Source: Janthinobacterium sp. GW456P (lineage in GTDB: Bacteria > Pseudomonadota > Gammaproteobacteria > Burkholderiales > Burkholderiaceae_D). From it: 64,000 nt of DNA. Location of the stretch: the NCBI RefSeq assembly GCF_002127655.1, contig NZ_NEHB01000029.1:1-64000 (forward strand), read 5' to 3'. A model generated the notes under the pieces. It was not told where the DNA came from. It was given only the letters and a program-made list of their open reading frames with translations, and did not search any database. The translations under genes and the position numbers were made by a program. This document shows positions 8,891 through 17,825 of the stretch, piece after piece; positions within the stretch are counted from its first letter, which is position 1; each line of letters opens with the position of its first letter.

Positions 8891-11584
8891 TTACAGCTTC
8901 TCCATCTTTTGCCGCACGGCCGGCGCCGTCGAGGCCGTCGGCGCCAGTTCCAGATAGGTTTTATAAGCCGCTTTCGCCTTGGCCGCATCGCCGGCCTTGG
9001 CATACGCGTCGCCCAGGTTCAGGTAGGCGATGGCGCGCGACGGGTCCATCTTGACCGTGTTTTCAAACCAGCGTGCCGCTTCGCGGTATTTTTCCTGCTT
9101 GTAGAAAACAAAACCCAGGTTGTTGGCCGCCAGTGCGAAATCGGGACGCAATTTCAGCGCTTCCGTAAATTGCGCTTCCGCTTGCGCATACTGTTTCTCC
9201 TTGTACAATTGCAAGCCGCGGTCGTTGGCCCGCTGCGCCAGCTGGCGCGTCGAGGTGGGCACGGCGCCCGGGGTGACGATCTTCTGCTCGCCGCCCTGCA
9301 AATCTTTCACCGTCACGCTGGCCGCTGCCGGCTTGGCGTCGAGCTTGCTGTTCAAGGCAATGGCTTCCGTCGACAGCTGCGTCGTGTTCGGGCTGAGGAA
9401 TTCCGTCTCGCCCGGCAATTCGAAGACGAAATCGCCCCCTTCCGAACCGGGCAGGCTGCCGAACGCGGGCGTCTGGTTCGACACGCTGGAGACGGCCGGC
9501 GCCACATACGCCGCCAGTTCCGTCGCCGTGATGAGGCCGTCGCCGTTCAGGTCGCCCTTGCCCGCCAGGCCTTGCAGCAGAGTCCACGTGAACACGGAAT
9601 GGCCGTTCGGTCCGCCATCGGCCACCAGCTGGTCGCCGCCGCCGGCCGTCAGCATTTGCCGGCCGATGCGCTTGGCGTTGTCGCGCAGGAAGGAACTGGA
9701 ACCGGCGCCGCGCGTCAGGCCCAGGCCGCTGTAGCAGGCATCCATGACAAAGAACGCATGCTTGGCCGTGAGGGACTCGGCGATATTCTGGATTTCCGTC
9801 ATCGGGATCGCATCCGTGGCAAACTGCGCCGGATCGGAATCGGCGGGCACGATGTAGCCGAGGTCGCGCCCCGAGCTGAGCTTGCGCGTGGCGCCGTGGC
9901 CCGCGAAGAAGACGAAGATGCGGTCATTCTTTTGCACGCCGCCATGGGCCAGCTTGTCGTGGAAGGCGGCCAGGATGTTGTTGCGCGTCGCTTCGCCATT
10001 TTTCAGGGTCACGACGCGTTCGGGCGCAAACGCGAACTTTTCGATCAGGGTTTCGCGGATGCCTTGCGCATCGCGCACCGCATATTGCAGTTTCGGCCAT
10101 TTCGCATAATCATCGATGCCGATCACGACGGCCCAGGAATTGGCGTAACCCGTGGTGACGGGCACTTTTTCCGGCGCCGGGACCGTGCTTTTCGCCACCT
10201 GGAAACTCGTGCCATCCCAGCCTGCGAATTGATAGCCTTCGGCGATCAGCTTGTCGAGCACGGCCGGCAAGGCTTTCACCGTGCGTTCATGGATGTCGTG
10301 GAACAGGACGATGCCGCGACCCGCCTTGTCGACGGACGCCAGCACCCGGTTGGTGATCGAGCTGGGCACGGGGTCGGCCCAGTCCAGTGAGTCGATATTC
10401 CACATCACGGATTTCAAATGCGCATCGGCCAGCGCAGCCATGCCTTCGCTATTGCGCGCGCCATACGGAAAGCGGAACAGCGCGGCCCGCTCGGGGCTGA
10501 TGGCCTTTAATAAAGTGTCGGTGCCGAGGATTTCGCCTTTCAGCTTGTCGCCCGTCTGCTTCGACAACTGTGCGTGGCTGAAACTGTGGTTGCCCACGGC
10601 ATAGCCCTCTTTCATCAGCTTGCGGCTCACTTCCGCGCCCGCGCCCAGCTTGGCATGGCCTTGCGCATCGAGCGAACCGAGATTGCGGCCCACGTTGAAG
10701 AACACGGCCGGCACGCCATACTGTTTCAGGATGGCGCTGATTTCTTCCGTGTAGCGGCGGTGCGGGCCGTCGTCGAAGGTCAGCACGATGGTTTTCTTGG
10801 GCAAGCCCAGGCCGAAGATTTCCGCCTCATCTTTCTTGGGCACGGGCTTGGCTTCGGGCATGGCACCGGCCGGCGGCACCGTATAAGGCACGACGATACC
10901 GTTTTCCTTGAGGATCTGTTCACGGCTGTAGAGCTTTTTCAGCTGCGCCACGTAATCGTCCCAGCGTTCACGCTTGAGTTCGATGGCGCGCTGGCCCAGG
11001 TTGCCGAAGATTTGCCGGATTTCCTTCTCGTAATTGCGCTCAATCTCGCCCAGCGCGTCGAGGTCTTCGGAAATGCGCTTGTGCAGCTTGATCGCCGGCA
11101 AGGACGAATCCTTGGCCACGTCGGCCAGCATGCTTTGCAGCAGTTCGCGGAAAGCCAGGCGGTCCGCGTCGTACAGGCTGGGGTCGGATTCGATATACGT
11201 CAATAAACTGTCGAGCGCTTCGAAACGGCCCGGATTGGTCGGTGCCGTCAACTGATCCAGCGCCGCATCGAGCTTGGCGATGCGTTCCTGGTTTTCATGG
11301 AACAGCGCCTGCCCCACTTTACGGGCTTCGTCGCGTGCGGCTTCGGGCAAGCTTTGCTCGTCGGCCAGCAGCACGATAATCTTGCGGAAATTGCCCAGCA
11401 AGTCGCGGAACTGGCTGGCCACGGCGGCCGTATCGACGGTCGATTGCGGCGCGGCGGCCGGGCTGCCCGATGCGGGTGCGCCGGGCGTGGCGGTGGCGGC
11501 CGGTCGGGTGTAGCTATAAATGCCGGCCCCAGCGGCGAGAGCCACGACAACGGTGGCGGCGATCTTGATCGGCTTGGAAGTCAC
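8891..11584 (-). CDS. Polysaccharide deacetylase-caspase-TPR fusion protein
   Basis: Exported or membrane-anchored protein of 897 residues. An N-terminal segment (5-25) precedes a helical region (50-225). A NodB-type deacetylase follows: LTFDDGP at 268-274, HSFSH with His333 and His337, RFPYG at 371-375 and LFHD at 427-430. Then comes a caspase-like peptidase C14 domain (478-720) with His563 in FFAGHG and Cys617 in MDACYSG, carrying a canonical EF-hand loop (D678-E689). Two or three TPR repeats (about 780-885) close the protein. All catalytic residues of both enzymes appear intact. It could remodel peptidoglycan or exopolysaccharide under proteolytic control. I know no characterised protein with this combination. 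Confidence 0.85.
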   Translation of the reverse strand: MTSKPIKIAATVVVALAAGAGIYSYTRPAATATPGAPASGSPAAAPQSTVDTAAVASQFRDLLGNFRKIIVLLADEQSLPEAARDEARKVGQALFHENQERIAKLDAALDQLTAPTNPGRFEALDSLLTYIESDPSLYDADRLAFRELLQSMLADVAKDSSLPAIKLHKRISEDLDALGEIERNYEKEIRQIFGNLGQRAIELKRERWDDYVAQLKKLYSREQILKENGIVVPYTVPPAGAMPEAKPVPKKDEAEIFGLGLPKKTIVLTFDDGPHRRYTEEISAILKQYGVPAVFFNVGRNLGSLDAQGHAKLGAGAEVSRKLMKEGYAVGNHSFSHAQLSKQTGDKLKGEILGTDTLLKAISPERAALFRFPYGARNSEGMAALADAHLKSVMWNIDSLDWADPVPSSITNRVLASVDKAGRGIVLFHDIHERTVKALPAVLDKLIAEGYQFAGWDGTSFQVAKSTVPAPEKVPVTTGYANSWAVVIGIDDYAKWPKLQYAVRDAQGIRETLIEKFAFAPERVVTLKNGEATRNNILAAFHDKLAHGGVQKNDRIFVFFAGHGATRKLSSGRDLGYIVPADSDPAQFATDAIPMTEIQNIAESLTAKHAFFVMDACYSGLGLTRGAGSSSFLRDNAKRIGRQMLTAGGGDQLVADGGPNGHSVFTWTLLQGLAGKGDLNGDGLITATELAAYVAPAVSSVSNQTPAFGSLPGSEGGDFVFELPGETEFLSPNTTQLSTEAIALNSKLDAKPAAASVTVKDLQGGEQKIVTPGAVPTSTRQLAQRANDRGLQLYKEKQYAQAEAQFTEALKLRPDFALAANNLGFVFYKQEKYREAARWFENTVKMDPSRAIAYLNLGDAYAKAGDAAKAKAAYKTYLELAPTASTAPAVRQKMEKL

Positions 11585-11747
11585 AGGCTTGTCATTCCCT
11601 TCACATACTATGCATACAATTCAGATGGCGCGGATGCGCAAGATGCATAATTGTAAAGCACGCTTGGCACTTGCTCAGCCCGCACGATGAATTTCGGCAA
11701 TAATATCGCTGCACACCTTCATTGAACGTAAAAAAACAGGAAAGACG

Positions 11748-11870
11748 ATGCACAAGAAACTCTGCGCTGCGGCGCTGATGCTGGGCGTGGCACTGATGCT
11801 GCTGCAATTGCGCGCGCATGCGGGCGACGACGTGGTCAATGTGGCGGGGCGCGTGTGCCTGCCGCACTGA
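11748..11870 (+). CDS. Small exported peptide, 40 residues, unknown
   Basis: Short reading frame of 40 residues with AGGAAAG eight bases before the ATG. The first 25 residues form a textbook signal peptide (MHKK, hydrophobic core ALMLGVALMLL, then AHA-G). This leaves a mature peptide of about 15 residues, GDDVVNVAGRVCLPH, with a single Cys. It lies between the divergent caspase-fusion gene and the end of the organosulfur operon. The leader quality and ribosome site argue that it is real, but there is no comparative evidence. Function unknown. Confidence 0.5.
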   Translation: MHKKLCAAALMLGVALMLLQLRAHAGDDVVNVAGRVCLPH

Positions 11871-11889
11871 GCCACGTCCCACGCTAGCA

Positions 11890-12945
11890 CTACACCTTGG
11901 CCGGTTCCCAGTAATTGACCAGGCCCAGCTTTTTCAAGCCGGCCGCCACGAAACGCGGTTCCAGCAACTCTTCCGCCGTCAATGGGTGGCGGATCAGCTT
12001 TTGCTCCTGCGCAAACGCCAGCACCCGGCGGTAATGGCGGTAGACGGCGTCGTCGTACAGCGGCGACCAGCGCTCCTTCCACTGCAAGCCCGGATCGTCG
12101 TAGCTGCGCCGCACCACGCCGTCGGGCGTGCCGTTACGCGTGCCATCCTTGATGATCGCCTCGCGGTTGCTATCGAGCGCCGCCCAATGCTGGGCCCGCA
12201 GCCAGGCCGTGGCCACCAGTTCGGCGATATCGGGATGGGCTTGCGTAAAGTCGCGCCGCGCCCACAGTTCCGCCCGCATTTTTCTCTCCGACAAGCCCTT
12301 GCTGGACCAGATGATGCGGCCGATGCCCTTGTCTTCCAGCGGATAACCATTGATCATGAACAAGGCGTCGACGGCCCCCGTGGCCAGCGCGGCCGTGCCC
12401 GGTTGGAGGTCCATATTAATCAGGCGAAAATCCGTGGGCGACATGCGCTGGTCGGCGATCAGCTGGCGCAGGCCCAGTTCCCACGGCCGGCCCCGGTGCA
12501 CGCTGATGCGCTTGCCCTTCAGCTCGGCCAATGAAGTGGCGCGCGAACCGGTGGGCACCAGCAGGAACTGGTCCGTGCCCCGCCCCGCCGGCACGATCAC
12601 CTGCGTGCGCACGCCGCCCGCGTTCAGGATAACGGACGGCAAGTCGCCATACGCGGCCATGTCGATGCGCCCGCTGGCGAACGCCTCGTTCATGGTCGCG
12701 CCCGTGTCGCCCGTGACGGGCAGCCATTCCAGCCGCACGCCGCGCAGCCTGAGTTCGCGGGCCAGCCAGCCTTCCTGCTGCACGCGGTAAGCGATGCCGC
12801 CCAGTTCCGCCTTGCCGTTTTCCGCAAAGCCCGTCGAGGCGATGCGCAGGGCCGCCGGCGGCGCCCCCGTTCCTTTCGCCGCCGAGGCCGCTTTTCCCGC
12901 CAGGGGCAGCAAGGCCAGCCCGCCCATCACCGTGCGTCGCCGCAT
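11890..12945 (-). CDS. ABC transporter substrate-binding protein, sulfonate/nitrate type (last gene of operon)
   Basis: Periplasmic binding protein of 351 residues in the SsuA/TauA superfamily. The start at 12945 is chosen because AGGAG stands six bases upstream and because it opens directly into MRRRTVMGGLALLPLAGKAASA, a leader with twin-arginine character. Typical motifs are IASTGF, FASGRIDMAAYGDLPSV, LKGKRISVHRGRPWELGLRQL and ALFMINGYPLEDKGIGRIIWSSK. It is paralogous to the protein at 17822-18895 (shared HRGRPWE, IIWSSK and MRAELWA), so the operon encodes two receptors for one importer, perhaps with different ligands. It is the last of eight genes, 48 bases after the DszB-like gene. Confidence 0.87.
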   Translation of the reverse strand: MRRRTVMGGLALLPLAGKAASAAKGTGAPPAALRIASTGFAENGKAELGGIAYRVQQEGWLARELRLRGVRLEWLPVTGDTGATMNEAFASGRIDMAAYGDLPSVILNAGGVRTQVIVPAGRGTDQFLLVPTGSRATSLAELKGKRISVHRGRPWELGLRQLIADQRMSPTDFRLINMDLQPGTAALATGAVDALFMINGYPLEDKGIGRIIWSSKGLSERKMRAELWARRDFTQAHPDIAELVATAWLRAQHWAALDSNREAIIKDGTRNGTPDGVVRRSYDDPGLQWKERWSPLYDDAVYRHYRRVLAFAQEQKLIRHPLTAEELLEPRFVAAGLKKLGLVNYWEPAKV

Positions 12946-12993
12946 CGCATTCTCCTCATCATCGAACATGGCCACCGTTGACGTGCTTCCCGC

Positions 12994-14052
12994 TCAGGCT
13001 GCGCGGCGCGTTTGCGCCAGCGCCGCGTCGAATGGACGGGGATCGATCCAGGCGCGCACGTCGACCTTGCTGGGCAGGAAGTTCCAGCGGAACAAAAAGT
13101 CGCTGAAATCCTGCAAGCCCGCGACCGACGTTTCCGCCAAATCCGTGTCCAGGCGCAGATGGGCATCCTTGCCGTAGGCCACTTGGACCCAGTGCTCGCT
13201 GGCATTCGATTCGCGTGCCAGGAAGCGCCGCGTCTCGTCCGCATGACCGCGTGCCCACGCTTCGGCCCGCAGCACCTGCTCCACCAGGGTGACGGCCGAG
13301 CTGAAATGGTGGTCGAGCAGGTGCGCATCGACGCTCAGGGTGCGCGGCGTGCCGTTGTTGGCGCGGATCAAGGGTTCCGGATGGCTGCCCGTGTCGATCA
13401 CCGTGTGCAAGCCGAACTGCTGCGCCAGCTGGGCAGCCGAGGCCCCTTTCAGGAAGATGGCGTCCACTTCGCCCCGCAGCAGCCCCAGCAATTCCGGGCT
13501 TTGCCCGCCGCGCCGTGCGCCGCTGAACAGATTCGTTGCCGCGCCCGGCTCCGGCGCCGTTTCGCTCTGGCCCGCCTGGATGACATAATCGACCAGTTCC
13601 ACGTCGGCAACCGTCAAACCTTCCAGGCTCAGCGCGTTTTCCAGTCCGCGCAAGGCTTGCGCGCGCGCAAAGTCGATCTGCGCCCTGGCCCACAGGGGCA
13701 AGCCGAAGCGCCGGCCCTTCAAGTCGCGCACCGTCTCGATGCCGCTGTTTGGCAGGGTCAGGATCAGCTGCGTCTCGTCCGACCACGACAGGCCGATCAC
13801 GCGCGTCTCGCGCCCCGCCGCGCGCGCCCACAGGGCCGGAATATTGCCGCCGTGGCGCACGGAGTTTTGCAAGGTGTGGTCGAAATGCGATTCGCGCACG
13901 GCTTCCTGCTCCGATTCGCGCAAGGAGCGCAAGCTGGTGCCGGCTGCGCGCAAGGCCTCTTCCAGCCAGCCTTGCTGCAGGGAAATACCCAAGCCCGTGG
14001 GGACGGGGCAGCGCGTGTACCACAGGGTGTCGAGTGCGTTGTTATTGCTCAT
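12994..14052 (-). CDS. DszB-like sulfinate desulfinase (SBP-fold enzyme), copy 1
   Basis: Protein of 352 residues with a periplasmic-binding-protein fold but no signal peptide, so cytoplasmic. It matches the pattern of DszB, the enzyme that cleaves 2-hydroxybiphenyl-2-sulfinate to hydroxybiphenyl and sulfite. YTRCPVP holds Cys15 (DszB Cys27), SHFDH holds His56 (His60), and VRHGGNIPAL holds Arg66 (Arg70). The His-to-Arg spacing of ten is identical to DszB as I recall it. Automated annotation would probably call it an ABC binding protein. It sits between the ATPase (39-base gap) and the last binding-protein gene. The true substrate is unknown; an aryl or alkyl sulfinate made by the nearby flavin monooxygenases is the natural guess. 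Confidence 0.72.
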   Translation of the reverse strand: MSNNNALDTLWYTRCPVPTGLGISLQQGWLEEALRAAGTSLRSLRESEQEAVRESHFDHTLQNSVRHGGNIPALWARAAGRETRVIGLSWSDETQLILTLPNSGIETVRDLKGRRFGLPLWARAQIDFARAQALRGLENALSLEGLTVADVELVDYVIQAGQSETAPEPGAATNLFSGARRGGQSPELLGLLRGEVDAIFLKGASAAQLAQQFGLHTVIDTGSHPEPLIRANNGTPRTLSVDAHLLDHHFSSAVTLVEQVLRAEAWARGHADETRRFLARESNASEHWVQVAYGKDAHLRLDTDLAETSVAGLQDFSDFLFRWNFLPSKVDVRAWIDPRPFDAALAQTRRAA

Positions 14053-14091
14053 CTTGTATCTCCAGAGTGGGTGGACCGGTCAAAAAGGAAA

Positions 14092-14973
14092 CTACAGCGC
14101 CATCCTGCGCGCCCATTCATTGCCATCCCACAGGCTGCTGGGATCCACTTCCTGCGCCACGGGCGCGTGCGTGTCGTCGAGGTCGCTGAAATCCGCATGC
14201 AAGCCATCGCGGATGGCAACGAAACCCGACGACCCGCGCTGGCGCGGGTGAGCCAGCGGCACGTCCTGCACCCGGCGCACCGTGCCCGGCCGCGCATCCA
14301 GCACGACGATGCGGTCGGCCAGGTAGACGGCTTCATCAATGTCATGCGTGACCATCACCATGGTGATGCCCTCCTCCTGCCACAGGCGGCGCAATTCCTG
14401 CTGCAGACGCAAGCGGGTCAACGCGTCGAGCGCGCCGAGCGGCTCGTCCAGCAGCAGCACGTCGGGCCGCCCGACGAGCGCGCGCGCGATGGCCGCCCGT
14501 TGCGACATGCCGCCCGACAATTGATGCGGATAGGCATCCGCATAGCCGTCGAGGCCCACGCGCGTGATTTCCGCCGCCGCGCGCGCATCGCGCTCGGCCA
14601 GCGGTACACGGGTATTGCTGAACGCCACGGCCACGTTCTCCTGCACCGTCAGCCACGGAAACAAACGGTGATCCTGGAACACGAGGCCCCGGCGCAGATC
14701 CGTGCCGCGGATCGGCACGCCGTCGTGCAGCAGCAAGCCCGTGTAATCCGTATCGAGGCCCGCCAGCAGGCGCAGCAAGGTGGATTTACCGCAACCGGAG
14801 GCGCCCACGATGGCGACGAATTCGCCGGGCGCAATCGTCAGGGAAATATCATCGAGCACCGGCAGCGGCGCGCCTTTCAGCGAAAATGACTTGCTCACGT
14901 GCTGCACTTGCAAGCCGCCGCTCAGGTGCTGCTTTTGCGGTGACAAGGCCAAAGGGGAAACAACATCATTCAT
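14092..14973 (-). CDS. ABC transporter ATP-binding protein (SsuB/TauB type)
   Basis: ATPase subunit of a sulfonate/nitrate/taurine-type importer, 293 residues. Walker A is GASGCGKST, the Q-loop lies in LVFQDHRLFPW, the signature is LSGGMSQR, and Walker B is VLLLDEPLGALD followed by the switch His in VTHDIDEA. FQDHRLFPWLTVQENVA and DLDDTHAP are typical of the SsuB/TauB branch. The ATG overlaps the stop of the upstream MFS gene by four bases. It powers the two permeases encoded upstream; an MFS gene between permeases and ATPase is an uncommon arrangement. Confidence 0.92.
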   Translation of the reverse strand: MNDVVSPLALSPQKQHLSGGLQVQHVSKSFSLKGAPLPVLDDISLTIAPGEFVAIVGASGCGKSTLLRLLAGLDTDYTGLLLHDGVPIRGTDLRRGLVFQDHRLFPWLTVQENVAVAFSNTRVPLAERDARAAAEITRVGLDGYADAYPHQLSGGMSQRAAIARALVGRPDVLLLDEPLGALDALTRLRLQQELRRLWQEEGITMVMVTHDIDEAVYLADRIVVLDARPGTVRRVQDVPLAHPRQRGSSGFVAIRDGLHADFSDLDDTHAPVAQEVDPSSLWDGNEWARRMAL

Positions 14974-16235
14974 GGCGCACTCTCTGCGGTGGGGGATAGG
15001 GAAGGAATCGCGGCGGGCGGCGCCCGGCGCAGCCAGCGGCTGCCGTGGAAACAGAGCCAGGCGGCCAGCCAGGGAAATAGCCAGATCAAAAACACATTGC
15101 GCAAGCCCGTCACGTCCGCCAGATGGCCGGCCGCCAGTGCGCCGGCCGTGCCCCCGACCATGCCGAACAGGGTCAAATGGGCCGAGACCCTGGCCTTGTC
15201 GACGGGCGCGCGGGCGATATTGTCCGTATTGACAAGGTTATTCACGCCCAGGCCCAGGCCCAGCAGCACGGAGGCTGCCAGGTAGGCGATGCTGGACGGC
15301 CACAGGCCCAGAATCAGCAAGGCCGCCATGATGGCCAGGTGCGCGCCGCCATACCATTGCTCGCGATGACGGCTGGCCAGCACGAAACGCCCCAGTAACA
15401 GCAGCACGAGCACGCAGCTGAGTCCCTGCACGGCCATCAACCAGACGGAGTGGTGCGCAGGCCAGTGCAGCACGCGGATGGCCAGCAAGATGGAAAATAC
15501 GCCCACGCTCGATGCCGTGAAGCTGGCGAGGATTTCAAACAGATACGTGCTGCGCACGATGGGCAGGCGCAGCAGTTCAAGCAGGCTGGCCGCAGCGGGC
15601 AGCGCCCCCTGTCCCCCCGGCTTGCGCGGTGCCGTATTGTCAGGCAGCACTTGCCAGCCCAGCACGGCGAGGATGGCGAACATCAGGGCGGAAATCAAAA
15701 AGCCCGCCTTCAAGCCCAACTGCGCGATCAGGTAATTGCCGCACAAGGGGCCCAGGAACTGCATACCGAGGATTAATGTTCCCTTGTACCAGCCCGCCTT
15801 GCCCTGCCCCAGTTCCGGCAGGCGCACGAGAAACACCGTGCTCATGGCCACGATGCGCAGCGAGATGCACAGCCCCACGAGAAACATCAGCAGGGCCACC
15901 CATTGCCAGCCGGGCAGCCACGGCAATACACAAAAGGCCAGCGCCAGGCTCAGGCTCACTCCCGCATACAAATGCTTCGGATTACCGCGCGACAAGATAT
16001 AGCCGGCCGGTATGGTACCGAGCGCCATGGCCAGGGTTTCCGCGCTGCTGATCGCGGCCAGCTGGAAATTGCTCACGTGCAGGTGCAAGCCCAGCAAGGT
16101 GGCCAGCACCTTGTTCATGCCGATGGTCACGCCCGACAGCAGGGTCAAGCCGATAAAGCGCAGCAAGAAGGCGCGCAACTCCCCTTCACGGGCGCTGGCG
16201 GCAGCGTCTGGCTGGAATGGCGGGGATTTACTCAC
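14970..16235 (-). CDS. MFS transporter inside the sulfur operon
   Basis: Major facilitator protein of 421 residues with about twelve hydrophobic segments, beginning near residue 25 (FLLRFIGLTLLSGVTIGMNKV). The cytoplasmic-loop signature is degenerate (PAGYILSRGNPKHLY). It is embedded in the operon: its start overlaps the upstream permease by eight bases and its stop overlaps the ATPase start by four. Because an ABC importer is already encoded, I infer export of a desulfurized product or of sulfite, or an alternative uptake route. No specific substrate family was recognised. Confidence 0.82.
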   Translation of the reverse strand: MSKSPPFQPDAAASAREGELRAFLLRFIGLTLLSGVTIGMNKVLATLLGLHLHVSNFQLAAISSAETLAMALGTIPAGYILSRGNPKHLYAGVSLSLALAFCVLPWLPGWQWVALLMFLVGLCISLRIVAMSTVFLVRLPELGQGKAGWYKGTLILGMQFLGPLCGNYLIAQLGLKAGFLISALMFAILAVLGWQVLPDNTAPRKPGGQGALPAAASLLELLRLPIVRSTYLFEILASFTASSVGVFSILLAIRVLHWPAHHSVWLMAVQGLSCVLVLLLLGRFVLASRHREQWYGGAHLAIMAALLILGLWPSSIAYLAASVLLGLGLGVNNLVNTDNIARAPVDKARVSAHLTLFGMVGGTAGALAAGHLADVTGLRNVFLIWLFPWLAAWLCFHGSRWLRRAPPAAIPSLSPTAESAP

Positions 16236-16992
16236 TGCTGCGCCCCTTCACCAGCAGACGCGCGAGCCGCGCAAACGCCACGTTCATCGCCTGCGCCAGC
16301 AAGGCGATCACGAGCACGGCCAGCAGCACGACGTCCATGCGGCCCGACACTTCGCCATTGAGCAACAATGCCCCCATGCCGGGGCCGGCCGCAAACAGCA
16401 GTTCGCCGCCCAGGCAAGCGAGCCAGGCAAACGCCAGCGCATGCGTGACACCGGTGACGATGGCCGGCATGGCGCCTGGCAACAGAATCTGGCGCAAGGT
16501 TTGCCAGCGCGTCAGGGTCAGCACCTGCCCCACTTCGCGCAAGCGCCCCTCCACCTGGCGCATGCCCGCATACGTGTTGAGCACGGTAGGATAAAAAGCG
16601 GCGATGGCGATCACCAGCAGCTTGGCGCCGTCGCCATTGCCCACCCACAAGCCCAGCAAGGGGATCAGCCCCAGCAAGGGGACTTGGCGGATGCTGTGGA
16701 ACAGGGGGCCGATCAGGCGGTCCGCCAGCGGCGACTGCGCCATCAGCGCGCCCGTGACGATGCCGGCGCTGCCGCCCAGCAGCAAGCCGGCCAGGGTACG
16801 GCCCAGGCTGGCGCGCAGATGCACCCACAGTTCGCCCGTCAAGACCAGGTCGCGCAAGCTGTGCGCCAGATCGTCCAGCGACACGAAGATGTAGGCGGCC
16901 GCCGCGCCCTGGCTCGAGGCCCATTGCCAGGCGCCCAGCAAGGCCAGCGGCAACATCGCGCCCTTGATAATCTGCATTAACCGTTGCTTCAT
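16228..16992 (-). CDS. ABC transporter permease, sulfonate/nitrate type, 2
   Basis: Inner-membrane permease of 254 residues in the SsuC/TauC (BPD_transp_1) family. It has five to six membrane segments and the cytoplasmic EAA-type loop, here read near GMRQVEGRLREVGQVLTL with TRWQTLRQILLPGAMP. The start at 16992 is set by GGGGAG upstream and a four-base overlap with the previous permease stop; a longer open frame upstream is only a shadow of that gene. It is paired with the permease at 16989-17825, probably forming a heterodimeric channel. Confidence 0.9.
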   Translation of the reverse strand: MKQRLMQIIKGAMLPLALLGAWQWASSQGAAAAYIFVSLDDLAHSLRDLVLTGELWVHLRASLGRTLAGLLLGGSAGIVTGALMAQSPLADRLIGPLFHSIRQVPLLGLIPLLGLWVGNGDGAKLLVIAIAAFYPTVLNTYAGMRQVEGRLREVGQVLTLTRWQTLRQILLPGAMPAIVTGVTHALAFAWLACLGGELLFAAGPGMGALLLNGEVSGRMDVVLLAVLVIALLAQAMNVAFARLARLLVKGRSSE

Positions 16993-17825
16993 GAGTTCTC
17001 CCCACTCCGCTTCCAGCGCATCAGCCGTGCTTCCAGCGCATGGCAAGCCCGGTCCAGGGCGAAGCCGATCACGCCCGTCAGCACCACGCCCACCATCACC
17101 ACATCGAGGCGGAACATTTGCCGGCCCATTTCCATCATCTGGCCCAGACCGCTGTCGGCGGCCAGCAATTCCGCGCCCACCAGGACCATCCACGAGCGCG
17201 ACAGCGCGATGCGCATGCCCGTCAGCGCGGCCGGCACGATGGCGGGCAGGACGATCAAACGGATGCGCTGCCAGCGCGAAAAGCAATACACTTGCGCCAC
17301 CTCAAAGTAGCGCTGCGACAAGTTGCGGATGGCGTCATGCACGGCCAGCGCGACGATGAAGAAACTGGCCTTGGCCACGATAAACACCTTGAAACTCTCG
17401 CCTATGCCGAACAGCAAGATAAACAGAGGAATCAGGGCGACGGTCGGCAGCTGGCGCAAGACATTGAACGTGGGGTCGACATAGCTGCGCAAGCCTGGCG
17501 ACAGGCCCAGCACGACGCCGAACGCCAGGCCCGCGCCGGCGCCCAGGCCGAAACCGGCCAGCAGGCGGAACAGGCTGATGCCCAGGTGCTGGCCCAGTTC
17601 GCCGCTCGCGGCCAGATCGCGCGCCGTCAGCAGCACTTGCCACGGCGACATCAAGATGTGCGCAGGCATCCATTCGAAAGTGGTGGCGACGCTCCAGAGC
17701 AGCAGCAAGGCCAGCGGCGACGCCCACACGGACCAGCGCGAGCGCACAAAGCGCCGCAGCCAGGGAATGGACGCCGCATGCGCTGGCGCGGGAGAACGCG
17801 GCAAGGCGATAGCGAGGGAAGTCAT
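16989..17825 (-). CDS. ABC transporter permease, sulfonate/nitrate type, 1
   Basis: SsuC-like permease of 278 residues. A cytoplasmic N-terminal stretch precedes five or six membrane helices, with the conserved loop YFEVAQVYCFSRWQRIRL then VLPAIVPAALTGMRIA. The start at 17825 overlaps the stop of the upstream binding-protein gene by four bases, which settles the start against a longer open frame. Together with the second permease, the ATPase and the two binding proteins it makes one importer of the sulfonate/taurine/nitrate class. Confidence 0.91.
   Translation of the reverse strand: MTSLAIALPRSPAPAHAASIPWLRRFVRSRWSVWASPLALLLLWSVATTFEWMPAHILMSPWQVLLTARDLAASGELGQHLGISLFRLLAGFGLGAGAGLAFGVVLGLSPGLRSYVDPTFNVLRQLPTVALIPLFILLFGIGESFKVFIVAKASFFIVALAVHDAIRNLSQRYFEVAQVYCFSRWQRIRLIVLPAIVPAALTGMRIALSRSWMVLVGAELLAADSGLGQMMEMGRQMFRLDVVMVGVVLTGVIGFALDRACHALEARLMRWKRSGENS

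Noticed and set aside
11665-11690. Sigma-54 site TGGCAC...GC before the small secreted peptide
   Set aside because: Only TGG and a GC at the right distance match; the -12 block TTGC is missing.
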